Under the pieces are notes generated by a model. That model had not been told where the DNA came from and made no database searches. It saw only the letters and a program-made list of their open reading frames with translations. From the NCBI GenBank assembly GCA_035938175.1, contig DASZHD010000046.1:12440-76439 (forward strand): 64,000 bases of DNA, in the 5' to 3' direction. The translations under genes were made by a program, and so were the position numbers. This DNA is from DASRDE01 sp035938175. GTDB lineage: Bacteria > Vulcanimicrobiota > Vulcanimicrobiia > Vulcanimicrobiales > Vulcanimicrobiaceae. Shown piece after piece: positions 61,647-64,000 of this stretch (position 1 is the first letter of the stretch; every line of letters starts with the position of its first letter).

Positions 61647-62123
61647 ATGCGCACACTCTCTCGCCTAATTCCACTTGCGCTCGCCGCCGCCGTGCTCTCG
61701 GCCTGCGGCTCGAGCGGTTCCAGCGGCTCTACCCCGCCCGTCGGCGGTTTCTCTCCCGGCGGCGCGGCCAGTTCGTGCAATCCGGCGCAGATGCAGCTCG
61801 CCAATCCGGCGCCGTTTTCGACCGGCGTTTCGACCAATCTCTCGTCCGTCGTCATCGTCGCGAACGGCAATAGCAATCCGCTCGCTCAGGCGTACGGCGT
61901 TTGGGAAGTACAGTTGGCCGATCAAAACAGCGGAAATTTGGTCACCGGCGGACCGCTGCAGCCTACGGACGGTCACACGCTCGTGCATCCCTACAATCAG
62001 GACTTCTATTACTCGTCCTCGCTGCAAGGCCAGTTCTTGACGCCGGGTACCGTTTGGGAAGTGCTGATGTTCAACACGCAGCAAGGCTGCACGCTCGATT
62101 TACAGCAGTCCTTCGCTACGTAA
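61647..62123 (+). CDS. Small lipoprotein of unknown function
   Basis: A 158-residue lipoprotein (MRTLSRLIPLALAAAVLSACG, lipobox LSAC), then a Ser/Gly/Pro spacer (GSSGSSGSTPPVGGFSPGG) and a ~110-residue beta-rich domain (FSTGVSTNLSSVVIVANG, GVWEVQLADQNSGNL, PGTVWEVLMFNTQQGC). Two Cys in the mature domain could form a disulphide. It resembles an Ig-like surface domain but matches no family I know. Convergent with ispH. Confidence 0.65.
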   Translation: MRTLSRLIPLALAAAVLSACGSSGSSGSTPPVGGFSPGGAASSCNPAQMQLANPAPFSTGVSTNLSSVVIVANGNSNPLAQAYGVWEVQLADQNSGNLVTGGPLQPTDGHTLVHPYNQDFYYSSSLQGQFLTPGTVWEVLMFNTQQGCTLDLQQSFAT

Positions 62124-62129
62124 GCGAGT

Positions 62130-63092
62130 TTAAATCAGTGAAATCTCGCGCGGCATCGTAAAGATTATCTCGGGTTCGGGCTCGCCGTATTCGTCGATCT
62201 CAAACTCGCCGATCTCCCGAAGCCGCGCGACAATCGCTTGCGTCAAGTACTCGGGTGAAGACGCCCCCGCGGTAACGCCGACGCGCTGCGCACCGGCGAT
62301 CCATGCGGGATCGATCTGATCCACCCGATCGATCAAATATGCCCGCGTGCCCAGTTGCTGCGCAAGTTCGCGCAGCCGCAGCGAATTCGAACTATTCTCC
62401 GATCCCACGACCAACAATACATCGCAGCGCGGCGCTAAGTCGCGCACCGCGTCTTGCCGGTTTTGCGTCGCATAACAGATGTCGTCGCGCGCCGGAGTCT
62501 TCACCTTCGGAAAGCGCCGCCGCACCGCATCCATGATGTCGCGCGTTTCATCCACGCTCAGCGTCGTCTGAGTAATTACGGCGACGCGCTCTTCGTCCGG
62601 AACCCGGACGCGGTCCACGTCTTCCACGCTTTCCACCAGAGAAATCTGCTGCGGAATCTCGCCCATCGTGCCGATCACTTCGTCGTGATCCGCGTGCCCG
62701 ATTAGCAGCACGTGCAGGCCTTGCTTCGCGAATTTGATCGCTTCGTAATGAACCTTCGAAACCAGCGGACAGGTCGCGTCGATGACGCGCAGTTGCCGGT
62801 CCGCGGCCATGCGCCGGACCTCAGGCGAAATGCCGTGCGCGCTGAAGACCAAAATCGAACCTTCCGGCGCCTCGTCCACTTCCTCGACGAAAACCGCACC
62901 TTTGGCTCGCAGCCGCTCCACAACTTCGCGGTTGTGCACGATCTCTTTGCGCACGTAGATTGGGCCGCCGTGCTGATCTAGCAGCTGATCCACGACCGCA
63001 ATCGCGCGGTCGACGCCCGCGCAGCAGCCCCGTGGGTTCGCCAACATCATTTTTTGCATGGGTGCCAGGAAACTTGTCCGCTTTACTTCCAT
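62130..63092 (-). CDS. ispH: 4-hydroxy-3-methylbut-2-enyl diphosphate reductase
   Basis: Last enzyme of the MEP pathway, making IPP and DMAPP with an iron-sulphur cluster. The protein of 320 residues has NPRGCCAGVDRAI, YVRKEIVHNREVVERL, SAHGISPEVR, DATCPLVSKVH, CYATQNRQDAV and GSENSSNSLRL, i.e. all three cluster-Cys regions and the substrate SxN motif. ATG 63092 is chosen; an internal ATG at 63059 (MQKMMLANPRG) is the shorter, family-like alternative. It is divergent from proC, 30 bp apart, so their promoters must overlap. Confidence 0.95.
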   Translation of the reverse strand: MEVKRTSFLAPMQKMMLANPRGCCAGVDRAIAVVDQLLDQHGGPIYVRKEIVHNREVVERLRAKGAVFVEEVDEAPEGSILVFSAHGISPEVRRMAADRQLRVIDATCPLVSKVHYEAIKFAKQGLHVLLIGHADHDEVIGTMGEIPQQISLVESVEDVDRVRVPDEERVAVITQTTLSVDETRDIMDAVRRRFPKVKTPARDDICYATQNRQDAVRDLAPRCDVLLVVGSENSSNSLRLRELAQQLGTRAYLIDRVDQIDPAWIAGAQRVGVTAGASSPEYLTQAIVARLREIGEFEIDEYGEPEPEIIFTMPREISLI

Positions 63093-63122
63093 ATACCCCC
63101 CAACCGTACGGAGCGAGGTGCG

Positions 63123-63875
63123 ATGAAAGTCGGCATACTTGGTTTTGGCACCCTGGGACGAGCGCTGGCCGATGGCCTGCGCCGGCATCCCGACGTCAGC
63201 GCGATCGCCACGACGACGCGTTCGGGCGGCGAATCCAACGCCGAAGTGGCGCGCGGGCACGAAGTGTTGATCGTCTGCGTCAAGCCGCATCACGTCGAAG
63301 GCGTCGTACGCGAGATCGCGCCCGAGTTGCGGTCCGACCACGTGCTTATCTCCGTCGCCGCATCGGTCGACGTTGCGCACCTGCGTGAATGGAGCGAAAA
63401 CAAATGCGCGGTCGTGCGCGTCATGCCCAATACGCCGGTGCGCGTTTTCGAAGGCATGAGCGTCATCGCAAAAGGTACCGAGTACAACGATCGCGCGACG
63501 AAAATCGCGCAGTCGCTTTTCAGCACGCTCGGTAAAGTTGCATTTCTCGACGAATCGCTCTTCGATGCCGCCACGGCGATCAGCGGATGCGGCCCCGCGT
63601 ATGTCTTTCTGATCATCGAAGCAATCCGCGATGCGGGCGTTCGCTTGGGATTGCCGCGCGATATCGCGCTGCTGCTGGGATCGCAAACAGTGCTGGGCGC
63701 CGCCAAAATGGCGCTCCAGGCCGACGATCACCCCGCCGCGCTCAAGGACGAGGTTACCACGCCCGCCGGATGCACGATCGACGCGTTGCTGGTCCTCGAA
63801 GATGGTAAACTGCGCAGTACGATCATGCGCGCGGCCATCGCAGCGGCCGAGCGCAGCCGATCGCTTTCCAGTTGA
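63123..63875 (+). CDS. proC: Pyrroline-5-carboxylate reductase
   Basis: Final step of proline synthesis, NAD(P)H-dependent. ATG 63123 gives the typical Rossmann start MKVGILGFGTLGRALADGL; the in-frame upstream ATG lies antisense to ispH. VCVKPHHVEGVV, VVRVMPNTPVRVFEGM, ISGCGPAYVFLIIEA and LKDEVTTPAGCTIDALLVLE are the family's core motifs and cover the proline-binding region. Length is 250 residues, normal. Its stop overlaps the next start by TTGA. Confidence 0.95.
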   Translation: MKVGILGFGTLGRALADGLRRHPDVSAIATTTRSGGESNAEVARGHEVLIVCVKPHHVEGVVREIAPELRSDHVLISVAASVDVAHLREWSENKCAVVRVMPNTPVRVFEGMSVIAKGTEYNDRATKIAQSLFSTLGKVAFLDESLFDAATAISGCGPAYVFLIIEAIRDAGVRLGLPRDIALLLGSQTVLGAAKMALQADDHPAALKDEVTTPAGCTIDALLVLEDGKLRSTIMRAAIAAAERSRSLSS

Positions 63876-64000
63876 CTACGAAGAAGCACACCTCAAAAAA
63901 CCACCGGCGACGGCTGTTTCTCGCGCGGCTCTCGCAACTGGCGCCGGGGATCATTTCGTCCGCGTCCGACAACGACCCGACCACCGTCGCATCGCTGGCG
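63872..64000 (+). CDS. NRAMP-type divalent metal transporter, N-terminus (runs off the right edge)
   Basis: The first 43 residues from TTG 63872 are visible. After a basic start (KKHTSKNHRRR) comes LAPGIISSASDNDPTTVASL, corresponding to the TM1 metal-binding DPxN-like segment (GxSDxDP) of the NRAMP/MntH family. This family imports Mn2+ or Fe2+ by proton symport; related members without the full motif carry other cations. The start overlaps the proC stop (TTGA). Not enough is present to name the substrate. Confidence 0.72.
   Translation, partial: MTTKKHTSKNHRRRLFLARLSQLAPGIISSASDNDPTTVASLA

Overview
The window looks like a chromosome segment of a GC-rich diderm bacterium outside the Proteobacteria, most likely Candidatus Eremiobacterota/Vulcanimicrobiota (WPS-2). 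This placement is an inference. Outer-membrane features are an ADP-heptose epimerase gene, two CarboxypepD_reg-type TonB-dependent receptors and a DUF5916-like barrel. Alongside them are genes and gene order typical of Terrabacteria: ymdB-spoVS, and topA-trmFO followed by hslV-hslU. GTG and TTG starts are frequent, and secreted lipoproteins with no recognisable family are common.

Layout. 1-6.8 kb (minus strand): end of hldD, a TonB receptor, and a coupled operon of a porin-like cytochrome c, a multicopper oxidase and a small membrane protein. 6.9-17.7 kb: secreted lipoprotein, ymdB-spoVS-PHP phosphoesterase, a repeat cluster with a 57-bp perfect inverted repeat, an M16 protease, a cyclodeaminase-like protein and the methyl-cycle pair ahcY-metK. 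17.7-20.8 kb (minus): an MFS exporter behind a promoter-leader-terminator arrangement, and a family 5 substrate-binding lipoprotein. 20.87 kb: tRNA-Asn(GTT). 21-28.8 kb: an AT-richer accessory island with a broken sigma factor, Vsr, two m5C methyltransferases, McrB-like and McrC-like subunits (a LlaJI-type restriction-modification layout) and an IS3 remnant. 28.9-32.3 kb: a large TM0106-type nuclease-helicase. 33-47 kb: ordinary accessory genes (WYL regulator, LytS/LytR-type two-component system, acyltransferases, PhzF, thioesterase, STAS protein, a histone H1-like basic protein). 47.2-60.4 kb: topA-trmFO, then two tandem TonB_C/TPR genes, a TonB receptor and a lipoprotein sitting where xerC is expected, then hslVU. 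60.5-64 kb: repeat array, diguanylate cyclase, lipoprotein, ispH, proC and the start of an NRAMP transporter.

The best candidates for something undescribed are: the restriction locus whose first methyltransferase carries an endonuclease III-type iron-sulphur loop at its N-terminus; the cytochrome/porin/YtkA-like fusion coupled to a multicopper oxidase; the signal-less TonB_C/TPR pair inserted between trmFO and hslV; a dispersed repeat that has entered two conserved genes in frame; and the structured leader in front of the MFS gene. Several genes need unusual start codons (ATT for ymdB, CTG for the nuclease-helicase), and topA appears to be leaderless.
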